Source: Deltaproteobacteria bacterium
Lineage (GTDB): Bacteria > Myxococcota_A > UBA9160 > SZUA-336
Assembly: GCA_019311115.1 (NCBI GenBank)
Contig: JAFDDB010000022.1
Coordinates: 1 to 34,050 of the forward strand
Direction: 5' to 3'
Length of the DNA stretch: 34,050 nt
Shown here: piece by piece, positions 19,698 to 30,904 of the stretch
Layout: the number at the start of each line of letters is the position of its first letter
Position numbering within the stretch: position 1 is the first letter of the stretch
Translations under genes and position numbers: made by a program
The notes under the pieces: model-generated
The model's database searches: none
What the model saw: the letters and a program-made list of their open reading frames with translations, nothing else
Told to the model about the DNA's origin: nothing

Positions 19698-20990
19698 TTG
19701 GCAGCGCGTCGCGGAGCGCGTCGCACCGACCTCGAGTCGGGCGTCACCGTCGTGAGCGAAGTACGCCCGGGCGTGGAAAGCACATGCCTCGGGTTGTACT
19801 TCCCCACGGGGTCTCGCCACGAGACGCCGCAGATCAACGGCATCTCGCACCTGATCGAGCACCTGGTCTTCAAGGGAACGCACAAGCGCAGCGCCGAGCA
19901 GATCAATCGCGAGATCGACCTGCTCGGCGGCGCGTCCAACGCGTACACCAGCAAGGAGACCCTCTGCTTGCACGGACGCGTGCTGTCGCGCCACCTGGGG
20001 CGGATCTTCGACCTGTTCGCGGACATGGCGGTGGACGCGCTGCCCGCCGGGCTCGAGCGTGAAGTCGAGCTTGAACGCGAGGTGATCCTGTCCGAGATCG
20101 CCGCGGTCGAGGACTCGCCCGAGGACCTGGTCGGCGACCTCTGCGACGAGATCTATTTTGGCGACCACCCGCTGGCGCTGCCCGTCGCGGGCTCGGCGAC
20201 CGCGGTGGCGCGGCTCGACCTGGGCCGGATTCGCGACCACTTCCGCAGCCACATCGTGGCGCGCGACATGGTGGTGGCGGCCGCGGGAAAGCTGGAGCAC
20301 GACGAATTGGTGGCGCTGGCCGAGGAGCGGCTCGAAACGCTGCCGAGCGGCGACGCGCGCGCCCGCGGCGACGCTCCGGCTCTTCTCTCGGGGACGCGCG
20401 TTCTCGAGCGCGACTTGGAGCAGGTGCAGGTCTGCCTGTCGGCGCGCGGGCTATCGCGCAGCGACCCGCGCCGGATGGCTGCGGAGGTCTTCTCCGGTGT
20501 GCTCGGCGACGGCGTGTCGTCGCGCCTCTTCCGCGAGGTGCGCGACCGCCGCGGGCTGGCGTACTCGGTCGGCTCGTCGCTGTCGAGCTACGTCGACACC
20601 GGCAGCCTCAATATCCACTTCGGCGTCTCGCCCGACAAGCTCGACGAGACGCTGCAGGTGGTCGGCGAAGTGCTGCGCCAGCTCCGCGCCGACGGTGCGC
20701 AGGACTCCGAGCTGGAGGCCGCCAAGATCCACCTGCACGACGGGTCGGTGCTGAGCTACGAGATGCCGGGCGCGCGCATGAGCTACCTGGCGGACAACGT
20801 GATGCTGGGCCTCGACTACCTGGACGTGGAGCACGAGCTGGCGATGATCGAGGCGGTCGAGCTCCGCGACGTGAACGCGCTGGCCGCCGAGCTGCTCGAG
20901 CCGCCGCTGGCGCTCGCTGTCGTGGGACCGGTCGACGCCGGGCGGCTGCCTGCCGACGGGTTCGAGATCCCTTCGGGAAGGATCGCATGA
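19698..20990 (+). CDS. M16 family zinc peptidase
   Basis: A 430-residue processing-peptidase-like metalloprotease. The inverted zinc motif HxxEH is present ([11 protein letters not shown], His51, Glu54, His55) with the third-ligand region in [15 protein letters not shown]. The C-terminal half has the substrate-chamber signature region [20 protein letters not shown]. One-chain M16B members are commonly found directly downstream of pnp; their physiological substrates are poorly known. The track start at 19602 lies within pnp; TTG 19698 is preceded by GAAGGAGGG (19686-19694) and gives a sensible N-terminus, [15 protein letters not shown]. No signal peptide is seen, so it is probably cytoplasmic. 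Confidence 0.93.
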   Translation: MAARRGARRTDLESGVTVVSEVRPGVESTCLGLYFPTGSRHETPQINGISHLIEHLVFKGTHKRSAEQINREIDLLGGASNAYTSKETLCLHGRVLSRHLGRIFDLFADMAVDALPAGLEREVELEREVILSEIAAVEDSPEDLVGDLCDEIYFGDHPLALPVAGSATAVARLDLGRIRDHFRSHIVARDMVVAAAGKLEHDELVALAEERLETLPSGDARARGDAPALLSGTRVLERDLEQVQVCLSARGLSRSDPRRMAAEVFSGVLGDGVSSRLFREVRDRRGLAYSVGSSLSSYVDTGSLNIHFGVSPDKLDETLQVVGEVLRQLRADGAQDSELEAAKIHLHDGSVLSYEMPGARMSYLADNVMLGLDYLDVEHELAMIEAVELRDVNALAAELLEPPLALAVVGPVDAGRLPADGFEIPSGRIA

Positions 20991-21003
20991 GGGGAGCCAG
21001 CGA

Positions 21004-21468
21004 GTGAGCGCCGTGGTCGTACAGGTCGCGCGGGTGCGCGGAGAGCGCGATGCCGACATCCCGCTGCCCAGCCCGGCCACGCCCGGCAGCGCCGGATCGG
21101 ACCTGCGGGCCGCCATCGAGAAGGAGCTCGTGATCGCTCCGGACGAGCGCGTCGCCGTGCCCACCGGAATCGCGATCGCGCTTCCGCCGGGCTACGAGGG
21201 CCAGGTGCGCTCGCGGAGCGGCCTGGCGCTGCGCCACGGCATCACCCTGCCGAACGCGCCGGGGACCATCGACGCGGACTACCGGGGCGAGGTGCACGTC
21301 ATCCTCCAGAACCTGGGTGATGCGCCCTTCACCGTGCAGAGGGGCGACCGAATCGCACAGCTCGTGGTCGCGCCCGTCGCGCGCGTCGAGTGGACCGAGG
21401 TCGAAGACGGCAAGGCCCTGGGAGCCACCGAGCGCGGCGACGGTGGCTTCGGCCACTCGGGCCGTTGA
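21004..21468 (+). CDS. dut: dUTP diphosphatase
   Basis: A 154-residue trimeric dUTPase that hydrolyses dUTP to dUMP, keeping uracil out of DNA and feeding dTMP synthesis. All five family motifs are visible: [39 protein letters not shown] and the C-terminal [10 protein letters not shown] that closes over the active site. GTG 21004 follows AGGGGAG (20990-20996). It lies 13 bp after the M16 peptidase gene, a frequent neighbour pair. Confidence 0.97.
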   Translation: MSAVVVQVARVRGERDADIPLPSPATPGSAGSDLRAAIEKELVIAPDERVAVPTGIAIALPPGYEGQVRSRSGLALRHGITLPNAPGTIDADYRGEVHVILQNLGDAPFTVQRGDRIAQLVVAPVARVEWTEVEDGKALGATERGDGGFGHSGR

Positions 21469-21508
21469 GCGGCTCGACCCCCGGAGCTAGGGTGGTGGAG
21501 GAGCAGTG

Positions 21509-22579
21509 ATGGAGTCGACCCCCGAAGACACCCTCGACCCTACCGGGCCTGCCGCGGAAGCCGGGGCGGATGCCGGGGCGGAAGCCGGCACGGATACCGC
21601 GGCGGAGCCCGTGCAGGCAGACGGACAGGTCCACCCGAGGAGCCCGACGCCGGTCGAGCCCAAGCCGCCAAGGCGGTCCTGGGCGCCCAGCAACCTGACG
21701 CTGCGGCTGCTCACGGCGGCCGTGCTGATTCCACCGGTCATCTGGGTCTGCTACGAGGGCGGGCTGACGTTCGTGGCGGTGATCATCGCGATCAACTGCG
21801 TGGCCGTGAACGAGTTCTACAACTTCATCAGCGAGAAGGGCGCCAACCCGCAGCGCCTGCTCGGCACGCTCGGCGTTGCCGTCATCCCGCTCATCATCTA
21901 CCTGGGCGACGCGTTCCTGGCCACGAGCTTCCTGACCGCCGTCCTGCTCACCACGATGGTCCTGCAGCTCACCAAGCGCGAGATGCGCGAGGCCATCTCG
22001 AGCGTGTCGGCCACCTTCTTCGGCGTGTTCTACGTGGGCTGGCTGCTGTCGCACGCGGTCTCGATCCGCTTCATCTACGACTTCCTGGTGCGCCGCTATC
22101 CGGGCCAGGCCGAGTCGCTGATCGCGCCCGAGGTCGGCTTCTTCTTCATGATCCTCTGCCTGGTGTCGGCGCTGGGCTGCGACGTGGCGGCCTACTTCGT
22201 GGGGCGCGCCTTCGGACGCCACCGCCTGGCTCCCGTGATCAGCCCGAGCAAGAGCGTCGAGGGCGCGATCGGGGGCGTCGTGATCGCCGGCGGGTTCGGC
22301 GTGGTGACCAAGCTCGTCTTCGACAACTTCGTGCCGGGCCACCTGTCGGCCCACTTCGGCATCGGCGCGGCGGCTGCGTTCGGCGTGGCGCTGGCGGCGG
22401 TGGGGATCCTGGGCGACCTGGTCGAGTCCGCGCTCAAGCGCGACGCACAGCTCAAGGACGCGGGCCGGCTGCTGCCCGGCGTCGGGGGCGTGCTCGATCG
22501 CATTGACTCCGCGCTGCTGGCATTCCCGGTCATGTACTACCTGCTGCTCGCCTACTACTACTTCCGCTTCTCGACGTGA
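21509..22579 (+). CDS. cdsA: Phosphatidate cytidylyltransferase CdsA
   Basis: A 356-residue inner-membrane enzyme converting phosphatidic acid and CTP to CDP-diacylglycerol, the precursor of all phospholipids. After an acidic Ala/Pro/Glu-rich extension of about 55 residues, multiple hydrophobic helices follow (LLTAAVLIPPVIWVC, VAVIIAINCVAV and others). The C-terminal family signature SPSKSVEGAIGG...GDLVESALKRDAQLKDAG...LDRIDSALLAFP is well preserved. ATG 21509 is five bases after GGAGGAG (21497-21503); GTG 21506 in the same frame is too close to it. The disordered N-terminal extension is longer than usual. Its product class feeds PgsA, encoded at the other end of the window. Confidence 0.95.
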   Translation: MESTPEDTLDPTGPAAEAGADAGAEAGTDTAAEPVQADGQVHPRSPTPVEPKPPRRSWAPSNLTLRLLTAAVLIPPVIWVCYEGGLTFVAVIIAINCVAVNEFYNFISEKGANPQRLLGTLGVAVIPLIIYLGDAFLATSFLTAVLLTTMVLQLTKREMREAISSVSATFFGVFYVGWLLSHAVSIRFIYDFLVRRYPGQAESLIAPEVGFFFMILCLVSALGCDVAAYFVGRAFGRHRLAPVISPSKSVEGAIGGVVIAGGFGVVTKLVFDNFVPGHLSAHFGIGAAAAFGVALAAVGILGDLVESALKRDAQLKDAGRLLPGVGGVLDRIDSALLAFPVMYYLLLAYYYFRFST

Positions 22580-22589
22580 GGGCACCGGC

Positions 22590-23894
22590 TTGATCCCCCG
22601 TTACACGCGGCCCGAGATGGCCGAGATCTGGACCGACGAGAACCGTTACGCGCTGTGGACGCGCGTCGAGATCGCCGTCTGCCGCGCGCTGGCGGCTCGC
22701 GGCGAGATCCCGCGCGAGGCCTTCGAGACCATCGAGTCGCGGGCCCGGGTCGACGCGGCGCGCGTGCTCGAGATCGAGGCGGTCGTCCACCACGACGTGA
22801 ACGCGTACCTGGACGCGCTGGCCGAAGAGGTCGGTCCCGCGTCGCGCTACGTCCACCTGGGGCTCACGTCGTCCGACGTGCTCGACACCGCCCTGGCCAT
22901 GCAGCTTCGCGACGCGTCCGGGCTCATCTTGGCCGAGCTCGATCGCGTGCTCGACGTGCTGCGCCGTCGCGCGCTCGAGCACCGCGACACCGTCTGCGTG
23001 GGACGGACGCACGGTATCTTCGCCGAGCCGACGACCTTCGGCTTGAAGCTGCTCTACGCCTGGGACGAGATGTCGCGCAACCGGGAGCGGCTGACGCGCG
23101 CCCGCGACGCGGTGGCCGTGGGCAAGGCCTCTGGGGCGGTCGGCACGTTCGCGCACCTGTCGCCCGACATCGAGGAAGAGGCCATGGCCGAGCTCGGCCT
23201 GGCCGCCGCGCGCGTGTCGACGCAGATCGTTCCGCGCGACCGGCACGCCGAGTTCTTCTCCGCCATGGCGCAGACGGCGTCGTCGATCGAGCGCCTCGCC
23301 ATCGAGATGCGCCACCTGGCGCGCAGCGAGGTCGGCGAGGTGCAGGAGTACTTTGGCGCGGGCCAGAAGGGCAGCTCGGCCATGCCGCACAAGCGCAACC
23401 CCTGGCGCTTCGAGACGCTCACCGGGCTCGCGCGCGTGATGCGTGGCTACGCGCAGTCCGCCATGGAGAACCAGGGCCTCTGGCACGAGCGCGACATCTC
23501 GAACAGCTCGGTCGAGCGCGTGATCTGTCCCGACGCCTGTGCGGTGCTGCACTTCATGCTGCACCGCCTGGCCGGCCTCGTCGAAGGCCTCGAGGTCTTC
23601 CCGGAGCGCATGCGCCAGAACCTGGACTCGTCGCGCGGCCTGGTCTTCTCGGGCTCGGTGCTGCTGGCGCTGGCGCGGCACGGGCTGACGCGCCAGCAGG
23701 CCTACACGCTGGTCCAGCGCCACGCGCTCGCGACCTGGGACGAGGGCGGGCACCTCTACGACCGCATCAGCGCGGACGAGGAGATCACCAAGGTCCTCTC
23801 CGCCGACGAGCTGACCTCCTGCTTCGACCTGGGGCGGCAGCTCGGCAACGTGGGACGGATCTTCGAACGCGTTCTCGTGGAGGAAGGGTCATGA
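22590..23894 (+). CDS. purB: Adenylosuccinate lyase
   Basis: A 434-residue member of the fumarase/aspartase superfamily that removes fumarate from SAICAR and adenylosuccinate in purine synthesis. Signature features: HLGLTSSDVLDTALA, GRTHGIFAEPTTFG with the catalytic His, and the flexible loop GSSAMPHKRNP with the catalytic Ser. The track start (22503) lies in cdsA; TTG 22590 gives MIPRYTRPEMAEIWT, the classic N-terminus, with a GAGGG upstream. It is ten bases after cdsA and overlaps purS by ATGA. Confidence 0.96.
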   Translation: MIPRYTRPEMAEIWTDENRYALWTRVEIAVCRALAARGEIPREAFETIESRARVDAARVLEIEAVVHHDVNAYLDALAEEVGPASRYVHLGLTSSDVLDTALAMQLRDASGLILAELDRVLDVLRRRALEHRDTVCVGRTHGIFAEPTTFGLKLLYAWDEMSRNRERLTRARDAVAVGKASGAVGTFAHLSPDIEEEAMAELGLAAARVSTQIVPRDRHAEFFSAMAQTASSIERLAIEMRHLARSEVGEVQEYFGAGQKGSSAMPHKRNPWRFETLTGLARVMRGYAQSAMENQGLWHERDISNSSVERVICPDACAVLHFMLHRLAGLVEGLEVFPERMRQNLDSSRGLVFSGSVLLALARHGLTRQQAYTLVQRHALATWDEGGHLYDRISADEEITKVLSADELTSCFDLGRQLGNVGRIFERVLVEEGS

Positions 23895-24139
23895 GGGTCC
23901 GGGTACTGGTGACGCCGAAGCAGGGGGTGCTCGACCCGAGTGGCCGCGCGACGCAGCGTGCGCTGCGGGAGCTGGGCTACGACGCGGTGAGCGACGTGCG
24001 CACCGGCCAAGTGATCCAGCTGGAGATCGCCACGTCCGACGCCGACGAGGCTCGCCGCCTGGCGGGCGAGATGTGCGAGAAGCTGCTCGCCAACCCGGTG
24101 ATCGAGAGCTACGAGATCGAGCTCGCCTCCGACGACTGA
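23891..24139 (+). CDS. purS: FGAM synthase subunit PurS
   Basis: An 82-residue subunit that bridges PurL and PurQ in the three-part phosphoribosylformylglycinamidine synthase. VRVLVTPKQGVLDPSGRATQ and the C-terminal NPVIESYEIEL are typical; length matches. ATG 23891 overlaps the purB stop and follows GGAGGAAGGG. The track hides it at the end of a shadow ORF (22655..24139). purC, often between purB and purS, is not here, and purQL lie beyond an antisense gene. Confidence 0.95.
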   Translation: MRVRVLVTPKQGVLDPSGRATQRALRELGYDAVSDVRTGQVIQLEIATSDADEARRLAGEMCEKLLANPVIESYEIELASDD

Positions 24140-24140
24140 G

Positions 24141-24155
24141 CCGGCCCGCGGCCGG
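24141..24155. terminator. Hairpin between convergent purS and UXS genes
   Basis: CCGGCC-CGC-GGCCGG is a six-pair palindrome in the 30-bp gap between converging genes, where a bidirectional stop would be useful. It has no U-tract on either strand and the three-base loop is tight. Confidence 0.35.
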
Positions 24156-24169
24156 CCCGCGCGTCAGTC

Positions 24170-25105
<936 letters not shown>

Positions 25106-25189
25106 AGACCCGCTCCTGTGCAGGGGGCGAGCCCGAACCCTAGCAAACCCCGGGCGCGCGGCTGGCCGCGCCGTCGGAGGCCTCGCGCG

Positions 25190-25219
25190 TTGACACCGGG
25201 CGTACCGAATCGGCACACT
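25190..25219 (+). promoter_or_regulatory. Candidate promoter of purQ-purL-purF
   Basis: A perfect -35 TTGACA (25190-25195) is followed after 18 bp by CACACT (25214-25219), a weak -10. It is placed well for a transcript starting near 25226, shortly before purQ. The divergent UXS promoter must lie in the same 140-bp gap. Confidence 0.4.
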
Positions 25220-25248
25220 CCGCGCGCCAGCGATGGTCAGGGGTGCAT

Positions 25249-25959
25249 TTGGTTCCTCCCTCGGAAGCAGCGGACCGTTCTCCGGCTCGCATCGGCGTCG
25301 TCGTGTTCCCGGGGTCGAATGACGACCGGGACCTGGCGCACGCCTTCACGCTGCTCGGGGCCTGCGTCGAGATGGTCTGGCACAAGGACGCCCGCCTGCC
25401 CGAGGGGCTCTGCGGCCTGGGCGTTCCCGGCGGCTTCTCGTACGGTGACTACCTGCGGGCGGGCGCCATGGCGCGGTTCTCGCCCGTGATGGCGGCGGCC
25501 GAGGGCTTCGCCCGCTCGGGCGGCCCCGTGATCGGCATCTGCAACGGGTTCCAGGTGCTGTGCGAGATGCACCTGCTTCCCGGGGCGCTGGTGCGCAACC
25601 GGGACCTGCGTTTCGTGTGCAAGGACGTCGACGTCGAGGCCGCCGACACGGGGCTTTTCGCGGATGGCCTGGAGCCCGGCCGGAAGCTGCGGCTGCCCAT
25701 CAAGCACGGCGAGGGCGCCTACGTGCCCGACCCGGCCCGCCCGCCGCGCGTGGCCTTCCGCTACGCCGGCGAGAACCCGAACGGCAGCGTGGACGGCATC
25801 GCGGGCGTCGTGAACGAGGCGGGCAACGTGATGGGCCTGATGCCCCACCCTGAGCACGCCGTGGACGCGGCCCTCGGGGGGACCGAGGGCGCCGTGGTGC
25901 TGCGGACCTTCCTGGCGGCCTGCCAGCGCTTCAGGTCTGGCCACGGGCAGGACGCGTGA
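25249..25959 (+). CDS. purQ: FGAM synthase glutaminase subunit PurQ
   Basis: About 236 residues; a class I glutamine amidotransferase supplying ammonia to Pur[15 protein letters not shown] opens the domain, the nucleophile elbow is [11 protein letters not shown], and the His/Glu of the triad are in MPHPEHAVD. The family usually starts right at IGVVVFPGS; here 15 or so extra residues ([14 protein letters not shown]) precede it. AGGGG at 25239-25243 is correctly spaced for TTG 25249; the track's GTG 25243 overlaps that site but cannot be excluded. It overlaps purL by GTGA. Confidence 0.95.
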   Translation: MVPPSEAADRSPARIGVVVFPGSNDDRDLAHAFTLLGACVEMVWHKDARLPEGLCGLGVPGGFSYGDYLRAGAMARFSPVMAAAEGFARSGGPVIGICNGFQVLCEMHLLPGALVRNRDLRFVCKDVDVEAADTGLFADGLEPGRKLRLPIKHGEGAYVPDPARPPRVAFRYAGENPNGSVDGIAGVVNEAGNVMGLMPHPEHAVDAALGGTEGAVVLRTFLAACQRFRSGHGQDA

Positions 25960-28169
25960 GCGATCCAGTCGTCGATCGCGCGCTGGCCCACGAGCACGGG
26001 CTCAGCGACGAGGAGTGGGAGCGGATCCTCGACATCCTGGGCCGCGCGCCGACCTACCCCGAGCTCGGCGTCTTCTCGGTGATGTGGTCCGAGCACTGCT
26101 CCTACAAGTCCAGCAAGACGCTGCTCCAGACGCTGCCCACCGAGGCGCCGTGGGTGGTCGAGGGGCCCGGCGAGAACGCCGGCGCGGTCGACGTGGGAGA
26201 CGGCCTGGCGGCGGTCTTCAAGATCGAGAGTCACAACCACCCGTCCTACGTGGAACCGCACGCGGGCGCCGCGACCGGGGTCGGCGGCATCCTGCGCGAC
26301 ATCTTCACCATGGGCGCGCGGCCGCTCGCCAGCCTGAACTCGCTCCGCTTCGGGCCGCTCGACGATCCCCACCAGCGCTTCCTGGTGCGGGGGGTCGTGG
26401 CAGGCATCGCCGACTATGGCAACTGCTTCGGCTGCGCCACCGTCGGCGGCGAGGTGACCTTCCACCCGCGCTACCGCGCGAACATCCTGGTGAACGCGAT
26501 GAACGTGGGGATCGCCCAGATCGACGGCATCTTCCGCGCCAAGGCGACCGGGCTCGGCAACCCCGTGATCTACGTCGGCTCGCGCACCGGCCGCGACGGC
26601 ATCCACGGCGCCAGCCTGCTGGCGTCGAGCGAGTTCGACGAGCACACCGAGGAGATGCGGCCCACCGTGCAGGTCGGTGATCCCTTCACCGAGAAGCTGC
26701 TGCTCGAGGCCTGTCTCGAGGCCTTCCAGACCGGTGCGATCGTCGGCATCCAGGACATGGGCGCCGCGGGGCTCACCTGCTCGAGCTTCGAGATGGCGGC
26801 GGCGGCCGGCACCGGCATCGAGATGCACCTGGACCGCGTCCCGCAGCGCGAAGAGGGCCTGACGCCCTACGAGTTGCTGCTCTCCGAGTCCCAGGAGCGC
26901 ATGCTGCTCGTCGCCGAGAAGGGCCGCGAGGCCGAGCTCGCGCGGATCTTCGACAAGTGGGACGTGGACTTCGCCGTGGTCGGCGAGGTGACGAACGACG
27001 GCTGCATGACGGTCTACTGGAAGGGCGAGCCCGTCGTCGCGATCCCGATCGATCCGGTCTCGAAGAACTCGCCGGTCTACGAGCGGCCACGGCACGCGCC
27101 GGCCGACCTGGCCGAGCGCCAGAAGCTCGACCTGACCGAGCTCGACCCGCCCGCCGACCTGTCCGCCGTGCTGCTCGACATGCTGGCGTCGCCCAACCTG
27201 TGCTCGCGCCGCTGGGTCTACGAGCAGTACGACCAGCTGGTCCAGTCCGCGACGGTGATCCGGCCGGGCGGCGACGCCGCCGTCGTGCGCATTCCGGGTA
27301 CGCGGCGCGCGCTCGCGCTGTCGACCGACTGCAACCCGCGCTACTGCTCGCTCGACCCGTACCTGGGCGCCATGCACGCCGTGGCCGAGGCGGCCCGAAA
27401 CGTTGCCGTGACCGGTGCGCGGCCGCTGGCGGTCACCAACTGCCTGAACTTCGGCAGCCCCGAGCGCCCGGAGTCGATGTGGGAGTTCGCCGAGTCCGTG
27501 CGCGGCATGGCCGACGCCTGCCGCCTGCTCGAGACGCCGGTCGTGTCGGGCAACGTCAGCTTCTACAACGAGACGTCGGGGGAGGGCGCCATCCTGCCGA
27601 CTCCGACCATCGGCATGCTCGGCCTGGTCGACGACCTCGACCACGTCCTGCGCGCGGAGTTCCAGGGCCCCGGCGACGCGATCGTGCTGCTCGGCGAGAC
27701 CTTCGACGAGATCGGCGGCAGTGAGTACCTGTCGGTGCACTACGGGCTGGAGCGCGGGTCGCCTCCTCGCCTCGACCTGCCGGCGGAGCGGCAACTCCAC
27801 ACCTTGCTTCGGACCGCCGCCGGCGAAAGCCTGCTTCGATCCGCCCACGACCTGTCCGACGGGGGGCTGGCGACGGCCGTAGCGGAGTGTGCGATCGTGT
27901 CGGGCACGGGCTGTGACCTGGGGCCGATCCCCGCGGGCCGCCGGCCGGACCTGTGGCTCTTCAGCGAGTCGGCGACGCGCGCTCTCGTGACCTGCGCAGA
28001 GGCCGACCTGGAGGCGCTGCTGGCGCTGGCGTCCCGGCTGGGCGTCCCTGCCGAGCGCGCAGGGCGCACGGGCGGTGACCGGATCCGCATCGGGGACGCG
28101 ATCGACGTGGCACTGGGCGAGGCCGAGGCTGCCTGGGCCGATACGTTGCCGGAGAGCATGGACGCATGA
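25956..28169 (+). CDS. purL: FGAM synthase large subunit PurL
   Basis: A 737-residue small-type PurL, the ATP-dependent synthetase subunit converting FGAR to FGAM with PurS and Pur[14 protein letters not shown], the glycine-rich [28 protein letters not shown] and [18 protein letters not shown] identify the catalytic half; the second half repeats the fold ([30 protein letters not shown]). Start GTG overlaps the purQ stop and its stop overlaps the purF ATG, so the three genes form a tightly coupled unit. Confidence 0.97.
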   Translation: MSDPVVDRALAHEHGLSDEEWERILDILGRAPTYPELGVFSVMWSEHCSYKSSKTLLQTLPTEAPWVVEGPGENAGAVDVGDGLAAVFKIESHNHPSYVEPHAGAATGVGGILRDIFTMGARPLASLNSLRFGPLDDPHQRFLVRGVVAGIADYGNCFGCATVGGEVTFHPRYRANILVNAMNVGIAQIDGIFRAKATGLGNPVIYVGSRTGRDGIHGASLLASSEFDEHTEEMRPTVQVGDPFTEKLLLEACLEAFQTGAIVGIQDMGAAGLTCSSFEMAAAAGTGIEMHLDRVPQREEGLTPYELLLSESQERMLLVAEKGREAELARIFDKWDVDFAVVGEVTNDGCMTVYWKGEPVVAIPIDPVSKNSPVYERPRHAPADLAERQKLDLTELDPPADLSAVLLDMLASPNLCSRRWVYEQYDQLVQSATVIRPGGDAAVVRIPGTRRALALSTDCNPRYCSLDPYLGAMHAVAEAARNVAVTGARPLAVTNCLNFGSPERPESMWEFAESVRGMADACRLLETPVVSGNVSFYNETSGEGAILPTPTIGMLGLVDDLDHVLRAEFQGPGDAIVLLGETFDEIGGSEYLSVHYGLERGSPPRLDLPAERQLHTLLRTAAGESLLRSAHDLSDGGLATAVAECAIVSGTGCDLGPIPAGRRPDLWLFSESATRALVTCAEADLEALLALASRLGVPAERAGRTGGDRIRIGDAIDVALGEAEAAWADTLPESMDA

Positions 28170-29629
28170 ACAATCACTGGCTCCAGGACCCGGACGACCG
28201 CTTCCACGAGGAGTGCGGGGTCGTCGGCATCGCGGGCCACGCCGAGGCGTCGAACCTGGCCTACCTGGCGCTCTACGCGCTGCAGCACCGCGGCAAGGAG
28301 TCGTGCGGCATCGCCACGCGCGACGGCAAGCGGGTTCACGTGCACAAAGGCATGGGGCTGGTCGCGGACTGCTTCGAGCAGGCGACGCTCGAGAGCCTGC
28401 CCGGCCGGCACGCCATCGGCCACGTGCGCTACTCGACGGCGGGGTCGAGCGCGCTGCGCGACGCGCAGCCCTTCCTGGCCAGCAGCGGCAGCATCGACAT
28501 CGCCGTGGCGCACAACGGCAACCTGACCAACGCCCTGGCCATTCGCGGCGAGCTCGAGGGCTACGGCTCGATCTTCCAGTCCATGGGAGACTCCGAGGTC
28601 TTCGTCCACCTGTACGCGCGAGCGCGGGGCAGCGTCGAGGACCGCGTCAGCGACGTGCTGTCGAGGGTGCGCGGGGCCTACTCGCTGGTGATGATGGTGG
28701 ACGACGTGCTGGTCGCCGCGCGCGATCCGCACGGCTTCCGGCCGCTGTCGCTCGGCCGCCTGGACGGGGCCTGGGTGGTGGCCAGCGAGAGCTGCGCCTT
28801 CGACCTGATCGGCGCCGAGTTCGAGCGCGACGTGGAGCCCGGCGAGGTGGTCACGATCCGACGCGGGCGCCTGAAGACGATGCAGCCGCTGCCGAAGACG
28901 TCCGAGCGCTTCTGCGTCTTCGAGCACATCTACTTTTCGCGGCCCGACTCGGTCGTCTACGGCGCGGGCGTCTACCACGTGCGCAAGCAGTTGGGCCGCG
29001 CTCTCGCCGCCGAGCATCCGGTCGAGGCCGACCTGGTGGTGCCGGTGCTCGACTCGGGTGCGGTCGCGGCGCTCGGTTACGCCGACGCCTCGGGCATTCC
29101 TTACGAGCCCGCGCTCATGCGCAACCACTACGTGGGGCGGACCTTCATCGAGCCCGAGCAGTCCATCCGGCTCTTCGGCGCCAAGGTCAAGCACAACCCG
29201 ATCCGCTCGGTCGTGCAGGGCAAGCGGCTGGTCGTGGTCGATGACTCGATCGTCCGGGGCACCACGCTCGACAAGCTCACGACGCTGTTCCGTTCCGCGG
29301 GCGCGCGCGAGGTGCACGTCCGGGTGAGCGCGCCGCCGAGCACGGGCCCCTGCTACTACGGCGTCGACACGCCGAGCTACGCGGAGCTGATCGCCGCGAA
29401 CCACACCGTCGAGGAGATGCGCGAGATGATGGGGCCGGACAGCCTGGCGTTCCTGTCGCTCGACGCGCTCCGCGAGGTCGAGGCCTCGATGAAGCATGGC
29501 TTCTGCGACGCGTGCTTCTCGGGCGACTACCCTGTGCCCGTCGCCGCGGAGGACACCGATCGCGCCCAGCTTCCGCTCTTCCGCTCCGACGCGTCGGGTG
29601 GCTCTCCGGGCGCGTCGGACGACGAATAG
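28166..29629 (+). CDS. purF: Amidophosphoribosyltransferase, Fe-S type
   Basis: A 487-residue enzyme making phosphoribosylamine from PRPP and glutamine, the first committed step of purine synthesis. A 16-residue propeptide ([16 protein letters not shown]) precedes the catalytic Cys17 of the Ntn glutaminase (CGVVGI), with [11 protein letters not shown] and HNGNLTNA. The PRPP loop is [12 protein letters not shown]. Cysteines in [17 protein letters not shown] and [11 protein letters not shown] match the four [4Fe-4S] ligands of the Bacillus-type enzyme, so it is probably oxygen-sensitive. The start overlaps purL by ATGA. Confidence 0.97.
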   Translation: MNNHWLQDPDDRFHEECGVVGIAGHAEASNLAYLALYALQHRGKESCGIATRDGKRVHVHKGMGLVADCFEQATLESLPGRHAIGHVRYSTAGSSALRDAQPFLASSGSIDIAVAHNGNLTNALAIRGELEGYGSIFQSMGDSEVFVHLYARARGSVEDRVSDVLSRVRGAYSLVMMVDDVLVAARDPHGFRPLSLGRLDGAWVVASESCAFDLIGAEFERDVEPGEVVTIRRGRLKTMQPLPKTSERFCVFEHIYFSRPDSVVYGAGVYHVRKQLGRALAAEHPVEADLVVPVLDSGAVAALGYADASGIPYEPALMRNHYVGRTFIEPEQSIRLFGAKVKHNPIRSVVQGKRLVVVDDSIVRGTTLDKLTTLFRSAGAREVHVRVSAPPSTGPCYYGVDTPSYAELIAANHTVEEMREMMGPDSLAFLSLDALREVEASMKHGFCDACFSGDYPVPVAAEDTDRAQLPLFRSDASGGSPGASDDE

Positions 29630-29638
29630 GGCGCTCTG

Positions 29639-30199
29639 GTGAAGGTCGAGCCGACGCGCCTGCCCGGAGTCCTGCTGATCGAGCCCGAGGTGTTCGGCGA
29701 CGCGCGCGGCTTCTTCATGGAGACCTTCCGGCAGTCGCGCTACCGCGAGGCGGGCATCTCCGCCACGTTCGTCCAGGACAACCTGTCGTTCTCGCAGCAC
29801 GGCGTGCTGCGGGGCTTGCACCTGCAGTCCCCTTCGCTGCAGGCCAAGCTGGTGCAGGTCCTCCAGGGATCGGTCTTCGACGTGGCGGTCGACGTTCGGC
29901 GCGGCTCGCCGTGCTTCGGCCGCTGGTTCGGCACCGAACTCTCGGCCGACAACAAGCGCCAGCTCTTCATCCCCGAGGGCTTCGCCCACGGCTTCTGCGT
30001 GACCAGCGACGCCGCGCTCTTCGCCTACAAGTGCTCGGGAGACTACGCCCCAGACGAGCAGGTCTCGGTGCTCTGGAACGATCCGGCCATCGACGTCGAC
30101 TGGCCGGTCGAGGACCCCGTGCTCGCCGACAAAGACCGCGTCGCGCCGCTGCTCGCAGAGGTCGAGCCGTCGCGCCTTCCGGAGTACGACGGTGACTGA
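29639..30199 (+). CDS. rfbC: dTDP-4-dehydrorhamnose 3,5-epimerase
   Basis: A 186-residue cupin of the RmlC/RfbC family, acting in dTDP-L-rhamnose synthesis. Characteristic are [21 protein letters not shown] with the catalytic His, [15 protein letters not shown], and [13 protein letters not shown] 29639 follows AGGG at 29628-29631. It begins nine bases after purF. The partner genes rmlA, rmlB and rmlD are not in the window, so it either works with enzymes encoded elsewhere or epimerises a related dTDP-sugar. Confidence 0.92.
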   Translation: MKVEPTRLPGVLLIEPEVFGDARGFFMETFRQSRYREAGISATFVQDNLSFSQHGVLRGLHLQSPSLQAKLVQVLQGSVFDVAVDVRRGSPCFGRWFGTELSADNKRQLFIPEGFAHGFCVTSDAALFAYKCSGDYAPDEQVSVLWNDPAIDVDWPVEDPVLADKDRVAPLLAEVEPSRLPEYDGD

Positions 30200-30893
30200 A
30201 CGCGCGCCCGAGCTGACCGTCGTCATCCCGGTCTTCAACGAGGTGTCGACGGTCGAGGCCCTGATCGAAGAGGTCGAGGCCGCGGCGCCTTCGGCCGAGA
30301 TCGTGGTGGTCGACGACGGCTCGACCGACGGCACGGCGGCCACGCTCGAGAAGTTGGCCGAGGACGGCCGGATCCGCCTGCACGCGCACGTCAGCAACCG
30401 TGGCAAGGGGGCAGCGCTGCGCACCGGCTTCGCCGAGGCGACGGGGGACTTCGTGATCGTGCAGGACGCCGACCTGGAGTACGACCCGCGCGAGTACCCG
30501 AAGCTGCTGGCTCCCCTCGAGGCGGGCAAGGCCGACGTGGTCTACGGATCCCGCTTCGTCGGCGGTGACTCGCACCGGGTCCTGTACTTCTGGCACTACG
30601 TCGCGAACCGAAGCATCACGCTGCTCTCGAACATGCTGACGGACCTGAACCTGTCCGACATCGAGACCTGCTACAAGGCGTTCCGCCGTGAAGTGATCCA
30701 GGCGATTCCGATCGAAGAGGACCGCTTCGGCGTCGAGCCCGAGATCACCGCAAAGGTCGCGCGCATGGGCTGCCGCGTCTACGAGGTCGGCATCAGCTAC
30801 AGCGGCCGCACCTACGAAGAGGGCAAGAAGATCGGCTGGCGCGACGGCATTCGCGCCATCTGGTGCATCCTCAAGTACAACCTGCGCCGCTAG
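30192..30893 (+). CDS. Family 2 glycosyltransferase, dolichyl/polyprenyl-phosphate sugar transferase-like
   Basis: A 233-residue GT-A glycosyltransferase. TVVIPVFNE starts the nucleotide-binding strand, [11 protein letters not shown] gives the first Asp pair, [10 protein letters not shown] follows, and the metal-binding DAD lies in [10 protein letters not shown]. The C-terminal motif [15 protein letters not shown] resembles DPM1-like enzymes that load a sugar onto a lipid phosphate. No C-terminal membrane helices, so it is probably peripheral. GTG 30192 overlaps the rfbC end by eight bases, implying coupling; the sugar donor is unknown. Confidence 0.88.
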   Translation: MTERAPELTVVIPVFNEVSTVEALIEEVEAAAPSAEIVVVDDGSTDGTAATLEKLAEDGRIRLHAHVSNRGKGAALRTGFAEATGDFVIVQDADLEYDPREYPKLLAPLEAGKADVVYGSRFVGGDSHRVLYFWHYVANRSITLLSNMLTDLNLSDIETCYKAFRREVIQAIPIEEDRFGVEPEITAKVARMGCRVYEVGISYSGRTYEEGKKIGWRDGIRAIWCILKYNLRR

Positions 30894-30904
30894 TCTCCCG
30901 GCCG

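Noticed and set aside
27740-30529. 929-residue minus-strand ORF opposite purL, purF, rfbC and the glycosyltransferase
   Set aside because: It spans four recognised plus-strand genes in the antisense direction; composition is that of a GC shadow.
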